This document shows, piece after piece, positions 1 to 10,816 of a stretch of 64,000 nucleotides of DNA (its first letter is position 1; every line of letters begins with the position of its first letter). The notes under the pieces were generated by a model. The model saw only the letters and a list, made by a program, of their open reading frames with translations. It was not told the DNA's origin and made no database searches. A program made the position numbers and the translations under genes. Origin of the DNA: Adiantum capillus-veneris (Eukaryota; Streptophyta; Polypodiopsida; Polypodiales; Pteridaceae). The stretch is from the NCBI GenBank assembly GCA_014529385.2, contig CM043960.1:77835910-77899909 (forward strand). The letters are read 5' to 3'.

Positions 1-907
1 TTGTGGGCTTCGAAAATGTCGCGCGAAAAAGGACGAAATCTCTCTCTGCAAAGGCTCCGAGTGGAAATGAGGTGGTTTTAGCCTACCATGGATACCTATA
101 CCTGGACTTCCGAACCAAATTTCCCTAGATTCCCCCGTTAGTCCTACTAGGCCGTGAAATCTATGTTAGACTCAAAAATTTCCTTAATCGGATTCCTGTA
201 GCTCATTCTGCTAGAATTTTGCAAAAGTAGGCCTGGCCGCCTAATTTAGGCTTCTTGCTTCCCTCTTCTGATTTCACTGAAGATTTTTGTGCTTGTGCTT
301 TTAATCACCATCGTGTCTTCAATTTTCCATATGAGCTTCCCATCTATTTATTATTAATTTTGACATGTTTATTTGAAAAAATTAAAGAAAATAGCAAAAT
401 GCTCTAAAAAAGTAAAGTAAAAATCCAATAATTAATAAAATCACTTGAAAACACAGATTTATTGTTTTTTGTTGGATTTCTCCATTTTTAAGCCTCCTTA
501 TTAACAAAAATGATGGAAAATACCCAAAAAATGACTATTTTTGATGATTTTCTGATAGTATATACATTATTTACACTCATTAGAAAGATATTATCAATGA
601 ATTTTCCCTTGCTGATGAATTATAAGGGCATTATTAGGTACTTTTGCAAAAAATCACACGTTAACATGTAACTTTTTCCTCCCTCTTCAAACATTGCCCT
701 TAATTACTTAGTACTTAGTGCCCTTCCATCCCTCCTAGACGGCATACTCCGGGACGACTGCATGCATGGTTTGAACAATTGTGTCTATGCATAGCCATGA
801 TTGGCTCTACCATGATATGAAGATCAATGCAATTCAAACCAATATGTTGTGCAAGAGCTGGGTCTTGAGTAATTAACTAAAGGGTTTCCGATGTCGAGGT
901 TTGCTGC
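1..907. other. AT-rich stretch without a recognisable gene
   Basis: No long reading frame, RNA gene or repeat boundary is visible here. The sequence becomes AT-rich after about position 340. It is the outer flank of gypsy element 1, whose left LTR starts at 908. It could be decayed transposon sequence, but nothing in it identifies a family. Confidence 0.5.
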
Positions 908-1082
908 TGAGGCGGTCCGGGGCGGGAAACAAGAAGAGTGGCCTCTAAGCACTTTTATAGGCTTCCGTACTGCTCAATTGGGTTGGGGTTGGAAAAAAAC
1001 AGCGAACACACACACAAACCCGCAACCTAACCCTACACAAATTTGGGGCACCACCTAGTTTTGGATGCGAACTAGGATGCGT

Positions 1083-1142
<60 letters not shown>

Positions 1143-1362
1143 TGCTCGGGCTGCTTTGAAATGTATCGGCAATGATCAAGCAAACACAATTATGTATGTA
1201 AGAAAGAAAGAGAAGGGGGAGGGGATGCTTGTTGCATTAATACCTTCTTACAAATCTGTCACGACCAATAAAAGTGAGATTAGTATTTGTTCAACATAGC
1301 TTGAGTAAATTACACCACAAGAAAAGCCACCCCAATCACTGTCTTAAGGCCAGGGGAGTCCT
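908..1362 (-). repeat. 3' LTR of Tat-type gypsy element 1
   Basis: This segment is repeated in direct orientation at 9426-9923, with the same start (TGAGGCGGTCCGG), the same internal (GA)n tract and the same end region (CAGGGGAGTCC). The two copies bracket gag-pol frames read from the minus strand, so this copy is the 3' LTR. Just inside it, the minus strand reads GGGTGGAGAGGA, a plausible polypurine tract. The copies differ mainly in the length of the GA tract and in small substitutions and indels. The right-hand boundary is set by where the copies stop matching and is good to a few bases. No matching target-site duplication was found outside the pair. Confidence 0.75.
1085..1139. repeat. 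(GA)n microsatellite inside LTR
   Basis: An uninterrupted GA dinucleotide run of about 55 bases. The sister LTR has the same run at the same place but about 95 bases long, so the tract has changed length since insertion. Confidence 0.95.
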
Positions 1363-3527
1363 CTCCACCCTGTTGCCCTCTTACAGTATGTGGAATTTAT
1401 GACAACACCTAGAGACAAGCTATCAAGAGCTTAAAAAAACACCAAGACACTTACACATCATTTTTTTCCATTACTTTACGTTGGAAGAGAGACAAAGTAT
1501 CCAAGATTAGTCCAAATCCACCCTCCTTGATTCAGCAAATGTTGGGCTTACACTTAGTAGGAGAAATGATAGATTTCCTACTCTCAATTGAATGATCACT
1601 CTCTCTTACAATGGCATAGAGTTTCCTTGCTAATCACCCCTAATACAACACATGCATATGCATAAGACAATGAGCTTCCACTCAAGAGCTCCTTCTATAG
1701 AGGTTGAGCTTGGCTTCTCAAGCTATAGCATAGTGCTCTTGCTTATGGCTCCCCCATTTTTGTGCTAGCTACACCCTCCTTTTATAGCAATTTTGAGGGC
1801 TAGGGTTACTCCTCTAACCATGGTTGGGTTAGAATTTCTTTTGCTTGGAATTATCAAGAAGTTGGTGTGGATAGATGAAGAAGAGAGAGAGGAGAGAAGT
1901 GGAGGTGATAGGACTTTTCATAGTAGGTTAGTGTTAGTAAATTAGTAGAGTTAGTATTTTTATTGATTTACAAATGGAATTGGATATTTACAATGGGAGT
2001 ATCCATGTAGGATACAAATAAGGAATAAAAAACTCTTAATATGTAAGAAAATATGGATTTCTTACAATGTTGATGCTCCAAGTGTCTTGAGAAGGGTCAA
2101 TTTTGACGCTTGTTGATGGTCCACTAGCTTTGACGGTACGTTTTTTCTCCACTCTTGACCTTCCTTGAGAGCCAAGGTAAGTGAACATGAGTAATCAATC
2201 ACCATGATGCTGTCTTTCAAGAGAAGAGGCTGAATTTTGTGGTTTTTTTTATAGATATGGGTAATATGGATGAGGAAAAATGAGACTAGGTGGTCAATTT
2301 TGGAATAGAAGTGTGTGTAGGAGACATGAGTTCACCATGGTTTCTCTTATTCTTCAAGGTTGAGAAGAAGGTGAGTAGGGTGCAGAGAGGAGTGGTGAGA
2401 GAGGTAGGGATGATGAGTGGAGAAGTGTGTGTGAAAGAGGAAAATGATAAAGTGGAAGAGGGAGTGTGGCTGCATAGCATGGGCAAACTGGGGTCCACCA
2501 ATAAAATCATAGCTCACAGCTCGTAGCTCAAAAAAATATGAAAAAAGTTGAGGTAAAAGTTCAGCTCATGAGCTACACCTTTTGTTTGTATCACCTTTTC
2601 AAATTCGGGGAGCATGGGATCTTTAAAAATTCAGCAAAATCGACTGTTTTTTCCACTGCACAAAGTTCATGTGAGGTCCTTCTTTGGATGATTCTTTTGA
2701 ATACCTCCAAGAGTGAGCTCCCCATCGTGCATGCATGCATGCCACATACCCTTGACCTTATTTGGTAGGTCTATAATTGAAGATATTGTTGAGATCATGA
2801 TATAAGTGAATAGTACAACTAAGAAAATCAAATATTGAGGGGTCTAAAAAAATATGTACATGTCAAATATAAATAACATAGGTGGAAAAAATATTAAGGG
2901 GTCAAAATAAATCTCTCTCATTATAAGTCTACCATAAAAAGATGAATATTTTTTGCGATCTAATTTATGAGAGTAATAGAGAATAGATGTAGGAAGGAAA
3001 AAATCACAATAGTGAAAAAATATACACATAAATAGAACTAGTTTTTTTGGATTTTTGTTGGGATGGAGTTACACCAAAAATAAGAGAAGCTTGCATGAAA
3101 TTATTTTTATATGGAATAAAGAGTATGCAAAATGGTAAGAAAAAATATGGTAATGTTGAGTCAATGTACATAGCATAAATAACACACACCTAAGTATAAA
3201 TATTTAAATAAATACCAAAATAATTATAAAAAATCCTTTTATTTAGGCCTTATATACAATAAAATTTTTACACACAAATGGGCCATAATATACTTATATT
3301 TTCTATATATTTTATTTTTTTTACTCAACTAGCCCAGTAACTAGCTAATTGAGGGTTTTTAAGAAAATATGGAGAAAGTCCCTAACTCACACACGCCTAT
3401 GTACAGTGAAATGGTAGGGATAGCCACAGTGTTTGGATGATTTTGGTAGGCTGGGTTAACTCACTATGGCAATTACGGAGAGCCAAAAAACGGCTATCAT
3501 TAGCCCTCCCCCAGGATGATGGTATAT
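1363..3527 (-). other. Non-coding 3' internal region of gypsy element 1
   Basis: About 2.2 kb lie between the end of the element 1 integrase frame and its 3' LTR. The short frames found here are in low-complexity DNA and match no transposon domain. The part from about 2770 to 3360 is strongly AT-rich. A long non-coding stretch after integrase is known in Tat-lineage gypsy elements, and this fits that. An older insertion hidden here cannot be excluded. Confidence 0.45.
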
Positions 3528-5333
3528 TCATGTACCATCATAGAGCATATTTTTCAAAGAGAGTGCTTCAGAGTTCTTGATGAGATCTTCATTGTTTGGC
3601 CCCTCAGAATTTTGGTTTGAGTTACACTCATGCTTCACGGAACAATACCTACATGAGATAGCTGCCTTTTGACAGATCTTTGGTAAATCCTTTGGTAGAA
3701 GACGACTCAAATAAGGCTTCAAGCGATACCCGTTTACCTTCCTGGAGTGCTCTTTCCCATTCAAGTCCATAAGTTGATAGTAACTTGAATTGAAAGCCTT
3801 CTTAACTATGTATGGCCCCTGCCATCTAGTTTCAAATTTGGCATCAAAACGATTATCGAGTCGATTGTCATACCTTATCACAAGATCTCCTTCATTTATG
3901 CCTTTGTTCTTCAGTTTCTTGTCAAGCTTTTCCTTCGTCTGTGTGGCTTTCCTCTTATAGCACTCGTATACTTTTTCTCTTTTCCACTCAAGCTCAGCTA
4001 GGGTAAGAAGTCGATCCATCCATGCTTCTTGATCATCTTGTGCTGCTTTGCCATGAAGTCGCATTGTTGGAATGTTGAGCTCAATTGGTTGTAAAGCCTC
4101 TTGACCATAGACCAAGTGAAATGGTGTAAACTCTGTGGATTCCCTGTATGTGGTTCGATACGCCCACAAGTCACCATCCAAAAAGTCATCCCACAACTTT
4201 GTCTTGTTTCTCACCATCTTTCTAATGATGCCTGCAATGACACCATTAGCTTTTTCTACCAGACCATTGGATTGGGGATAGTAGGGTGTACTATGACGAT
4301 GTAGAATGTGAAGTTCTTCACAGACCTCTGTGAGCAAGCCCTTTCTAAACCTTAGACCATTATCAGAAACAATCTCCAAAGGTGTACAACAAATGTGAGT
4401 GTAGACAAATTTGCTCACTGTCCTCTGATTTACCTTTGCCACACTTTGTGCTTCCACCCACCTAGTCATATAGTCTACAGCCACTAGAATGTAGAGTTTA
4501 CCATTTTTTGTCCTAGGGAGAGGACCCATAGCATCAATGCCCCACTTTTCAAAGGGTCCATTTGCAAGCACGATTTGCCTTGGACCATAAACCAATCTTC
4601 TATTCCCATTTACTTGACAATTGTGACAACTTTTACACCAACGTTGGACATCCACATGCAGACTTGACCAAACATACCCCGCAAGCAAAATCTTCTTCAC
4701 AGTTAACTCTTGGGCAAAATGACCAGCACATGCCTCTTTATGCAAACCTTTTAGAATGGCTGGAATTTCCTTGATAGTTGGTACTCTTCTGCACACTTGA
4801 TCCTTCCCTCTTTGATAGAGGGATCCTTCTAGAAAGAGATACGCGCTTGCCTTTTTCATGAGTCTCCTCTTCTGAGCCTTCGTGAAGTCTTGTGGAAACT
4901 CACCCTCCAAAATGTAGCTAATAATGGGATTCAATGACTCCAATCCCTGGTATCTCGGTTGCTTGACAGTTGCTGCCACCATGATGACCTGCACTTCTTT
5001 CTCAACACATGTAACTGCTTGTTGTGCAAGTAAATCGACATCTTCATTTTGTTTCCTAGGAATATGATATAGTTGCACTTTTTCAAACTGATTAAACATC
5101 CTACGAATGGCATGAACTTTTGTCCTTAAGCTTTCATTCTTGCATGCCCAAATGCCTAAAATTTGCTTCACAATGAGAAGTGCATCCCCTTTTACCATGA
5201 GACGTTGTATACCTTGGCCAATGCATATCTTTAAACCATGAAGTAGTGTGTCGTATTCTGCTTCATTGTTGCTAGTTGAACCTGGTAGATTGACCTTCTC
5301 TTTCATGACCACCTCTCCACTTGGGTTGAGCAA
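3528..5333 (-). CDS. Element 1: archaeal-like RNase H plus integrase
   Basis: A 601-residue open frame holding the C-terminal part of a Ty3/gypsy polyprotein. Residues ~1-105 resemble the second, archaeal-like RNase H (aRNH) of Tat-lineage elements, with SNNEAEY and a VKGDALLIV segment. The integrase follows: an HHCC zinc module (HKEACAGH, then CKSCHNC), then the catalytic core with its three acidic residues in WGIDAMGPL, VSDNGLRF and NGLVEKANG, then a C-terminal DNA-binding region around WQGPYIV. This integrase would insert element cDNA. It lacks four residues after HICC that the fragment at 9.93 kb keeps, so a 12-base in-frame deletion is likely. The natural start lies upstream in the polyprotein; the frame start given is only the first usable codon. 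Confidence 0.88.
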   Translation of the reverse strand: MLNPSGEVVMKEKVNLPGSTSNNEAEYDTLLHGLKICIGQGIQRLMVKGDALLIVKQILGIWACKNESLRTKVHAIRRMFNQFEKVQLYHIPRKQNEDVDLLAQQAVTCVEKEVQVIMVAATVKQPRYQGLESLNPIISYILEGEFPQDFTKAQKRRLMKKASAYLFLEGSLYQRGKDQVCRRVPTIKEIPAILKGLHKEACAGHFAQELTVKKILLAGYVWSSLHVDVQRWCKSCHNCQVNGNRRLVYGPRQIVLANGPFEKWGIDAMGPLPRTKNGKLYILVAVDYMTRWVEAQSVAKVNQRTVSKFVYTHICCTPLEIVSDNGLRFRKGLLTEVCEELHILHRHSTPYYPQSNGLVEKANGVIAGIIRKMVRNKTKLWDDFLDGDLWAYRTTYRESTEFTPFHLVYGQEALQPIELNIPTMRLHGKAAQDDQEAWMDRLLTLAELEWKREKVYECYKRKATQTKEKLDKKLKNKGINEGDLVIRYDNRLDNRFDAKFETRWQGPYIVKKAFNSSYYQLMDLNGKEHSRKVNGYRLKPYLSRLLPKDLPKICQKAAISCRYCSVKHECNSNQNSEGPNNEDLIKNSEALSLKNMLYDGT

Positions 5334-5537
5334 TACTAGCCCTCCCCCTGCTTTTCCTGTGACTCATCGAAAAGCTCCATCAAAGAACAAGGTAAAAGCA
5401 TTACGAATACTTTTAGGTGGTGGCAATGGTAGGGTCTTTACTTCAGGCACCTTAATCTCCTTCTCATGTACCCTATAAGTAAGGATCCCTGCCAATTGTG
5501 CACGCACACTATCTTCTACCTTGAAAGAGTATTGGAA

Positions 5538-5756
5538 CTATTGCAATTCCATAATCCACTTTGAGATCCTAGTGCTAAGATTCATTTGAGATGACACCCA
5601 AGGAAATAAATTTTCTGCAGTGAGAATTACAAAAGGTTTTGGTAGCAAGTAGGATCTAAACTTTCTCATCGCAAACATGAGAGACAGCATCATGAGTTCT
5701 GCCTCCTTGTAGCCTCTCTCCAAATCATTCATGACCCTACTTACAAAGTAGATGGG
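5538..5756 (-). CDS. Element 1: RNase H domain (fragment)
   Basis: This segment continues the polymerase frame past an in-frame stop. It contains the gypsy RNase H pattern with a tyrosine, KEAELMMLSLMFAMRKFRSYLL, then a decayed remainder. RNase H removes the RNA strand during reverse transcription. Between 5334 and 5537 the frame changes again before the second RNase H. So the element carries two RNase H regions, the first gypsy-type and the second archaeal-like, the arrangement described for Tat elements. Confidence 0.7.
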   Translation of the reverse strand, partial: PIYFVSRVMNDLERGYKEAELMMLSLMFAMRKFRSYLLPKPFVILTAENLFPWVSSQMNLSTRISKWIMELQ

Positions 5757-6776
5757 TCACATCCTGGTACTGTGGGGATCTTGTTGTAATAAAACTGCAC
5801 CAATTGTTTCCTTCCCAACACTAGAGCTAACAAAGAATGTATACTCCCAACAAGGAGGCATGAGTATTGGTAGCTCTGACAAAATGACTTTAATGTTACA
5901 AAAGTACTCTTCAAGCTCATAAGACCATGAAAATTCTACTTGTTGTGTCAACTTTTGCAAAGGATGAAGCAACTCCGAAGCTAAGTGAATAAAGCGTGAC
6001 ATATACTTCACCTTTTGAATGAATGAGATGACCTCTTTGAGATTCTTGGGTGATGGGAGCTCAATAAGAGCCTTTGCCTTTGAAGGATCCACTTCAATGC
6101 CTTTATAGGAAACCTTGTGACCAAGCAAGATCACTTCATCCTCACCTATGTGACACTTGTCGGGGTTGAGTTGACCTCCCATGTCGTAGAGCTTCTTTAA
6201 ACCTTCTTCTACCCTTTGTGGATGCAATGATTTTGAGCTATAAATGCAAAAATCATCAATAAAAACTCTAATGGACTTTCCAAAGAATGCTTGAAACACC
6301 ATGTTCATGAAGCGTTGGAAAGTTGGAGGAGCATTTTTCAGACCAAATGGCATGACTCTAAAAGCATAACAACCCCAAGGAGTGATGAAGGTTGTTTTCA
6401 ACTGATCTTCCAATGCGATACCTATTTGAAAGTAACCCGAGTAGCCATCACACACAGTGTACTTCTCATGACCAGCTACCTCATTTAGTATCTCATCTTG
6501 AAATGGGAGAGTAAAGTGATCTCTTTTTGTTGCCTCATTGAGTGGACGGTAATCCACACACACCCTCCACTTGCCGTTCTTCTTGGGAGTGACAACAACG
6601 GGAGAGACCCACTTTGAATTCTCCACTGGATAAATGAAACCTGCTACTAGAAGCTTTCTTACCTCCTTGAGTAAAGCCTGCTCCTTGATGACTCCTAGCC
6701 TTCGTAGCTTCTGAGCCTTAGGTGTGGCCTTTGGCTTCAACTCAATTTTGTGTTGAACAGCATCTACTCCATGCAC
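5757..6776 (-). CDS. Element 1: reverse transcriptase
   Basis: A 339-residue frame with the ordered motifs of a gypsy reverse transcriptase: WVSPVVVTPKKNGKWRVCVD, then FRVMPFGLKNAPPTFQRFM, then the catalytic FIDDFCIYSS, then LGHKVSYKGIEVDPSKAKA. The catalytic aspartates are present. It runs into the RNase H region after one in-frame stop. Upstream, one stop near 6784 separates it from the linker frame at 6786-6977. The domain is locally intact, but the polyprotein is interrupted on both sides. Confidence 0.88.
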   Translation of the reverse strand: MHGVDAVQHKIELKPKATPKAQKLRRLGVIKEQALLKEVRKLLVAGFIYPVENSKWVSPVVVTPKKNGKWRVCVDYRPLNEATKRDHFTLPFQDEILNEVAGHEKYTVCDGYSGYFQIGIALEDQLKTTFITPWGCYAFRVMPFGLKNAPPTFQRFMNMVFQAFFGKSIRVFIDDFCIYSSKSLHPQRVEEGLKKLYDMGGQLNPDKCHIGEDEVILLGHKVSYKGIEVDPSKAKALIELPSPKNLKEVISFIQKVKYMSRFIHLASELLHPLQKLTQQVEFSWSYELEEYFCNIKVILSELPILMPPCWEYTFFVSSSVGKETIGAVLLQQDPHSTRM

Positions 6777-6785
6777 ATTGGTGTA

Positions 6786-6977
6786 TTATTTAGCAAAAAT
6801 CCTAGGAAATTTCCTTAGCACACATTTGAACTCCTCTCTTTCGTCCTTTGTAAGTGTTGTAGACAACATACCTTCTAACATTCCTTCATCTTGCACATTT
6901 TGGTTCTCTTGGGAACCTACCTCTTCCAAACCTGGGCAAGAGGTCTCTTGGTTGTTTGGATTAAACCTTACCCCCAT
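6786..6977 (-). CDS. Element 1: linker between protease and reverse transcriptase
   Basis: A short frame ending in ECVLRKFPRIFAK-like sequence (EEFKCVLRKFPRIFAK), the segment that usually precedes gypsy reverse transcriptase. It would read straight into the polymerase but for a single stop at about 6784. It has no catalytic role of its own. The stop marks the element as non-functional unless suppressed. Confidence 0.6.
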   Translation of the reverse strand: MGVRFNPNNQETSCPGLEEVGSQENQNVQDEGMLEGMLSTTLTKDEREEFKCVLRKFPRIFAK

Positions 6978-7043
6978 GACTTCGATGGAGGACTCTTCTT
7001 CAGTAATGATGCCGCTACTTTCTCCTTCTGAAGTGCTATCGGT

Positions 7044-7661
7044 CTAGCCTTCCTCCGTCTCACTTTGAGATGATTCTTCATGGAGCTCCTCTTGGCGTTT
7101 CTCCTTCATGTCAAAGACAACCTTCTTATGAATGTCATTCCTGCAAATTAGCTTTCCACTCTCCCAATCCTGCAAAGCTCGCATTTTTATTAGCCATGGT
7201 CTCCCTAGGATAAATGGGTAACCATTTCCTTTGGTAGACATGACATAGAAATCCACTACCTTCTTAATGCCAAAGGCCTCCACAAAAACATTTTTACAAA
7301 TACCTACACACCTAGCTTTGCTATTTTTTGCCATCTTGACTTTAATTTCAGGTGTCTCATGGATGTGCATGCCTAGTTTTTGCATGAGTCCTTCTGTCAT
7401 AATGCAAATTTGTGCACCCCCATCCACTAGACCTTTCCTAACCAATCTTCCTTTGATGTAACAATCTAGCACAGGTGTAATATCCTCATTCATTTCAGCA
7501 TGTGCAATTTTTACAACAGGAACACTCTCTTTTATCTTTCTCCTAGTGCTAACTACCTTCGTTAAATCCCTCCTAACTTGTGGGCATAATGCAAGAAACT
7601 GAGGCCATGAGATAGCAAAACCCTTACCTCTCATGTCTTCCAATAGGTTGTATGGAGCCAT
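7044..7661 (-). CDS. Element 1: retropepsin-type aspartic protease
   Basis: A 205-residue frame with a retropepsin-like fold. The active-site loop reads LVDGGAQ where D-S/T-G-A is usual, and the flap and second-strand region ends in FILGRPWL. Such proteases cut the Gag-Pol polyprotein. The glycine in place of serine or threonine may be natural or a decay change. The frame overlaps the preceding gag-end frame (7631-7834) by a shift. Confidence 0.78.
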   Translation of the reverse strand: MAPYNLLEDMRGKGFAISWPQFLALCPQVRRDLTKVVSTRRKIKESVPVVKIAHAEMNEDITPVLDCYIKGRLVRKGLVDGGAQICIMTEGLMQKLGMHIHETPEIKVKMAKNSKARCVGICKNVFVEAFGIKKVVDFYVMSTKGNGYPFILGRPWLIKMRALQDWESGKLICRNDIHKKVVFDMKEKRQEELHEESSQSETEEG

Positions 7662-7817
7662 ACCATGTCCAAGAGGGAAGTCTTGGAGGTTGATATGACG
7701 TCGAGTCCTCTTAGCTTCCTTGGTCTCCTTTGCCTTCTTGCCTCGTCCATGGTCACTCTGTGATGTGACACCTTCTTTCTCTTTACCTTTTCCTCGGCCA
7801 CGCTTAATGCCATTTGC

Positions 7818-8798
7818 TTACATGTCAACCTCATTTGAGTTTGTCACCTCTACCACATGCACATTTGGATCTGGCAAAGGTGGAACTCCTTCTACCCCTT
7901 GTGGAGGTGGTCTTGGTCCATTTGGTCTTTGTAGAAGCCTTGGTTGTTGACCAGTTCCTTCACCTGCATTCATCACTGGGTAATTCAAGTTAGGTCTCCC
8001 TGGCTCCCCACGGGGCCAAGGACAATTATACATCCCATGTCTAGACTCTCCGCAATTACAACATTGCAAGAGTCTCCTAGGTCGTGGATCTCGCTCTTCA
8101 GACTTCTTTGCTTGTCCCTTTGGACCTACAGCTTGTGCAAGGTGAATTGACAAGTTGCTTAAAGATTCATTTAAATTATCAATCACTTCCGCCATTACCT
8201 CAGGAAGCTCCCTAGATGTTGATGCTTGTGACTTACCTTTGGGTCTAAGACCTTCTATTGGAACCTCTCCCCTTAGGCACTTGAGTTTTCTATATTTCTC
8301 AGCAGCCCTAGTTTCAGCTGCATCAAAGGTAGCAGGTGCACCCGCCTCAACTTTTATCTTAAGGTCAGGAAAGAGTCCGGCTATGAATCTCTCCTTCTTT
8401 AGGAACTCTACACCATCACCAAGGTTAGCAACATTTCTCACCCATACAGCCCAAAGACGTAGAAACTCTTGCTTGTACAAGTAGTAGTCATCTAGGTCTT
8501 TTTTCTTATGAGAAACAATGTCTTGCCATAGTTTTTGAGTGTTTCGGGGATCAAAGAAGTATCTCTTGAAATGATTCACAACTTCCGTGTAATTCCCTTT
8601 AACTTCCTTAGGCAACGAGTCAAACCAAGTGCTAGCATCTTTCCTAAGGACCACTTCAAACATCTCTACGCGTTCTTGATCAGTTACTATCCTCTTGATA
8701 CGACAAGACATCTTGAAATTTTCTAAAAATAATTCTGCATCCTCTCCAGGCTCTACAAAGAAAAGAGGATATCCAGACATTTGGCGTTGGGCCTCCAT
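7818..8798 (-). CDS. Element 1: Gag
   Basis: A 326-residue frame with a retrotransposon Gag core (ASTWFDSLP, then KQEFLRLWAVW, then ERFIAGLFPDLK). A zinc knuckle CCNCGESRHGMYNCP fits the CX2CX4HX4C pattern, and the C-terminus is proline-rich. Gag packs the element RNA. The ATG at 8798 heads the frame and lies about 630 bases from the 5' LTR, as expected after a leader. Confidence 0.88.
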   Translation of the reverse strand: MEAQRQMSGYPLFFVEPGEDAELFLENFKMSCRIKRIVTDQERVEMFEVVLRKDASTWFDSLPKEVKGNYTEVVNHFKRYFFDPRNTQKLWQDIVSHKKKDLDDYYLYKQEFLRLWAVWVRNVANLGDGVEFLKKERFIAGLFPDLKIKVEAGAPATFDAAETRAAEKYRKLKCLRGEVPIEGLRPKGKSQASTSRELPEVMAEVIDNLNESLSNLSIHLAQAVGPKGQAKKSEERDPRPRRLLQCCNCGESRHGMYNCPWPRGEPGRPNLNYPVMNAGEGTGQQPRLLQRPNGPRPPPQGVEGVPPLPDPNVHVVEVTNSNEVDM

Positions 8799-9425
8799 TG
8801 AATCAGTTTTAAGGTGACAACACGTTTTTGTTTGTTTGTTTTTTTTATAAAAAAAAAAGATTTACACAGTAATATTTTCTAAATTGCAATCTATTCTACA
8901 ACAAAATAAAAATATTCACATCAAATGACCTATGATAATCAACAAGAGGCAGGATGACAGGGTTTGGTGATGCCAGAATTTCTCCTACTCTTTGGGCACC
9001 AAACATGAACACCATACGTTGTTGAAAGTGGATCTTCCTACTAATTGCAACATTTATTCTAATGTGTGGAGTGAAATGGAAGGGGAAAAACTCTATCTTG
9101 GGCCATTATCTATGGTCTTTGCATGACCTAATGCTTAAAACAAAGAAAAAATATAGACGTCCAAACTAAGGTCGTACCTAATGAGAGGCAAAATAAAGGG
9201 ATTTACTGATGCGTTTATCTCTGCCAACCTAAGGGGACCTAAAATTCTACGAATTACACGTTGAAATTGCAACTTAGTACTAACAATTATGTGTACCTTT
9301 TGCCTTGCAATCGGAATGAAAGGATCATACAAATTCTCATGATTCATGCAAACTACTTGACTATTCTAAAGATTGATCCTACACAAAAACATACACAAGT
9401 TGGTTCCTCAGTGGGGGCACCAATT
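8799..9425 (-). other. Element 1: 5' leader with candidate primer-binding site
   Basis: This is the untranslated stretch between the 5' LTR and Gag, with no credible frame. Next to the LTR, at 9402-9422, the minus strand reads TGGTGCCCCCACTGAGGAAC. It begins with TGG as a tRNA-primer site should, three bases from the LTR end. The tRNA it would match was not identified. Confidence 0.55.
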
Positions 9426-9923
<498 letters not shown>

Positions 9924-9929
9924 TCCTGG

Positions 9930-10270
9930 ACCATTATCAGAAACAATCTCCAAAGGTGTGCCAAATCTACAACAAATGTGAGTGTAGACAAATTTGCTCA
10001 CTCTCATTTACCTTTGCCACACTTTGTGCTTCCACCAACCTAGTCATATAGTCTACAGCCACTAGAATGTAGAGTTTACCATTTTTTTTCTTAGGGAGAG
10101 GACCCATAGCATCAATGCCCCACTTTTCAAAGGGTCCATTTGCAAGCACGATTTGCCTTGGACCATAAACCAATCTTCTATTCCCATTTACCTGACAATT
10201 GTGACAACTTTTACACCAATGTTGGACATCCGGATACATGCAGACTTGGCCAAACATACCCTGCAAACAT
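9930..10270 (-). pseudogene. Integrase fragment of the element 1 family
   Basis: This piece is nearly identical to element 1 integrase at about 4350-4690, in the same orientation. It covers the second zinc cysteines (WCKSCHNC) and the start of the catalytic core (WGIDAMGPLP). It keeps four residues (RFGT before PLEIV) that element 1 has lost, so it comes from a different copy. It is cut at both ends: by the element 1 LTR on the left and by the protease-like segment of the neighbouring element on the right. Confidence 0.8.
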
Positions 10271-10431
10271 ACCCCACACCCATATCTGAATTGGTTTATC
10301 CTTAAGCTGTGCTTTTGGTACCCAAATTTGCCTGACTCCTTGCATGCTACCTGCAGCATTTGATTGTTGAGGGGATGGAGAAGATTGGCTTCGTGGATTG
10401 GTCTGTTGATTGCTTCTTTTCCATTACTCCT

Positions 10432-10816
10432 TGCTTGGTGCAATTGGAACAATGAGTTGCCCTCCTTTAGGTGATACCTTTAGCTGATTCATATCCCAAT
10501 CTGGTACTGCTTTGTATGTACGCATCCAGGTAATTCCAAGAATCATCGTCTCATTCATGTGTTCATCTGGCAAGCATACAAACTGATGCGGACATGAACA
10601 TCCATGTACTACCACGTTCAAGTTGACTACTCCCTATGTTGGAGTTGGATTCTTGTTGTATCCTTTGATTGTCGCTATTCTTGCTATCAATGCTTGACTT
10701 GCTTCCTTCTTGTATGTGGAATAAATGGCTGCATTCACTCTAGCTCCTGTGTCTACCAAAGCATTGGTGCTATGATTGTTGAGCTGTACTTTGATGCGCA
10801 GATCCATTCCATCTAA
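10432..10816 (-). pseudogene. Second retropepsin-like domain downstream of integrase
   Basis: Read on the minus strand, this segment holds a retropepsin signature. ALVDTGARVNAA is the active-site loop, with D-T-G at 10742-10753. About 80 residues later comes MILGITWMRTYKAVPDWD, matching the closing hydrophobic-G-x-x-W-L strand of gypsy proteases. It lies in the same frame as the integrase C-terminal extension just upstream (10817-11107) with one stop between, and has another stop near 10637. Element 2 already has a protease between Gag and reverse transcriptase (14.4-15.7 kb), so this is a second one in an unusual place. It may be an acquired domain or the remnant of another element joined here. 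Confidence 0.6.

Noticed and set aside
945-1172. Open frames of serine-leucine or arginine-glutamate across (GA)n tracts (also at 9353-9850, 52675-53363, 58073-58462)
   Set aside because: They are direct translations of dinucleotide repeats on either strand and have no domain.
2844-3189. Two minus-strand frames in AT-rich DNA
   Set aside because: Composition alone explains them; no motif and no link to the surrounding element.
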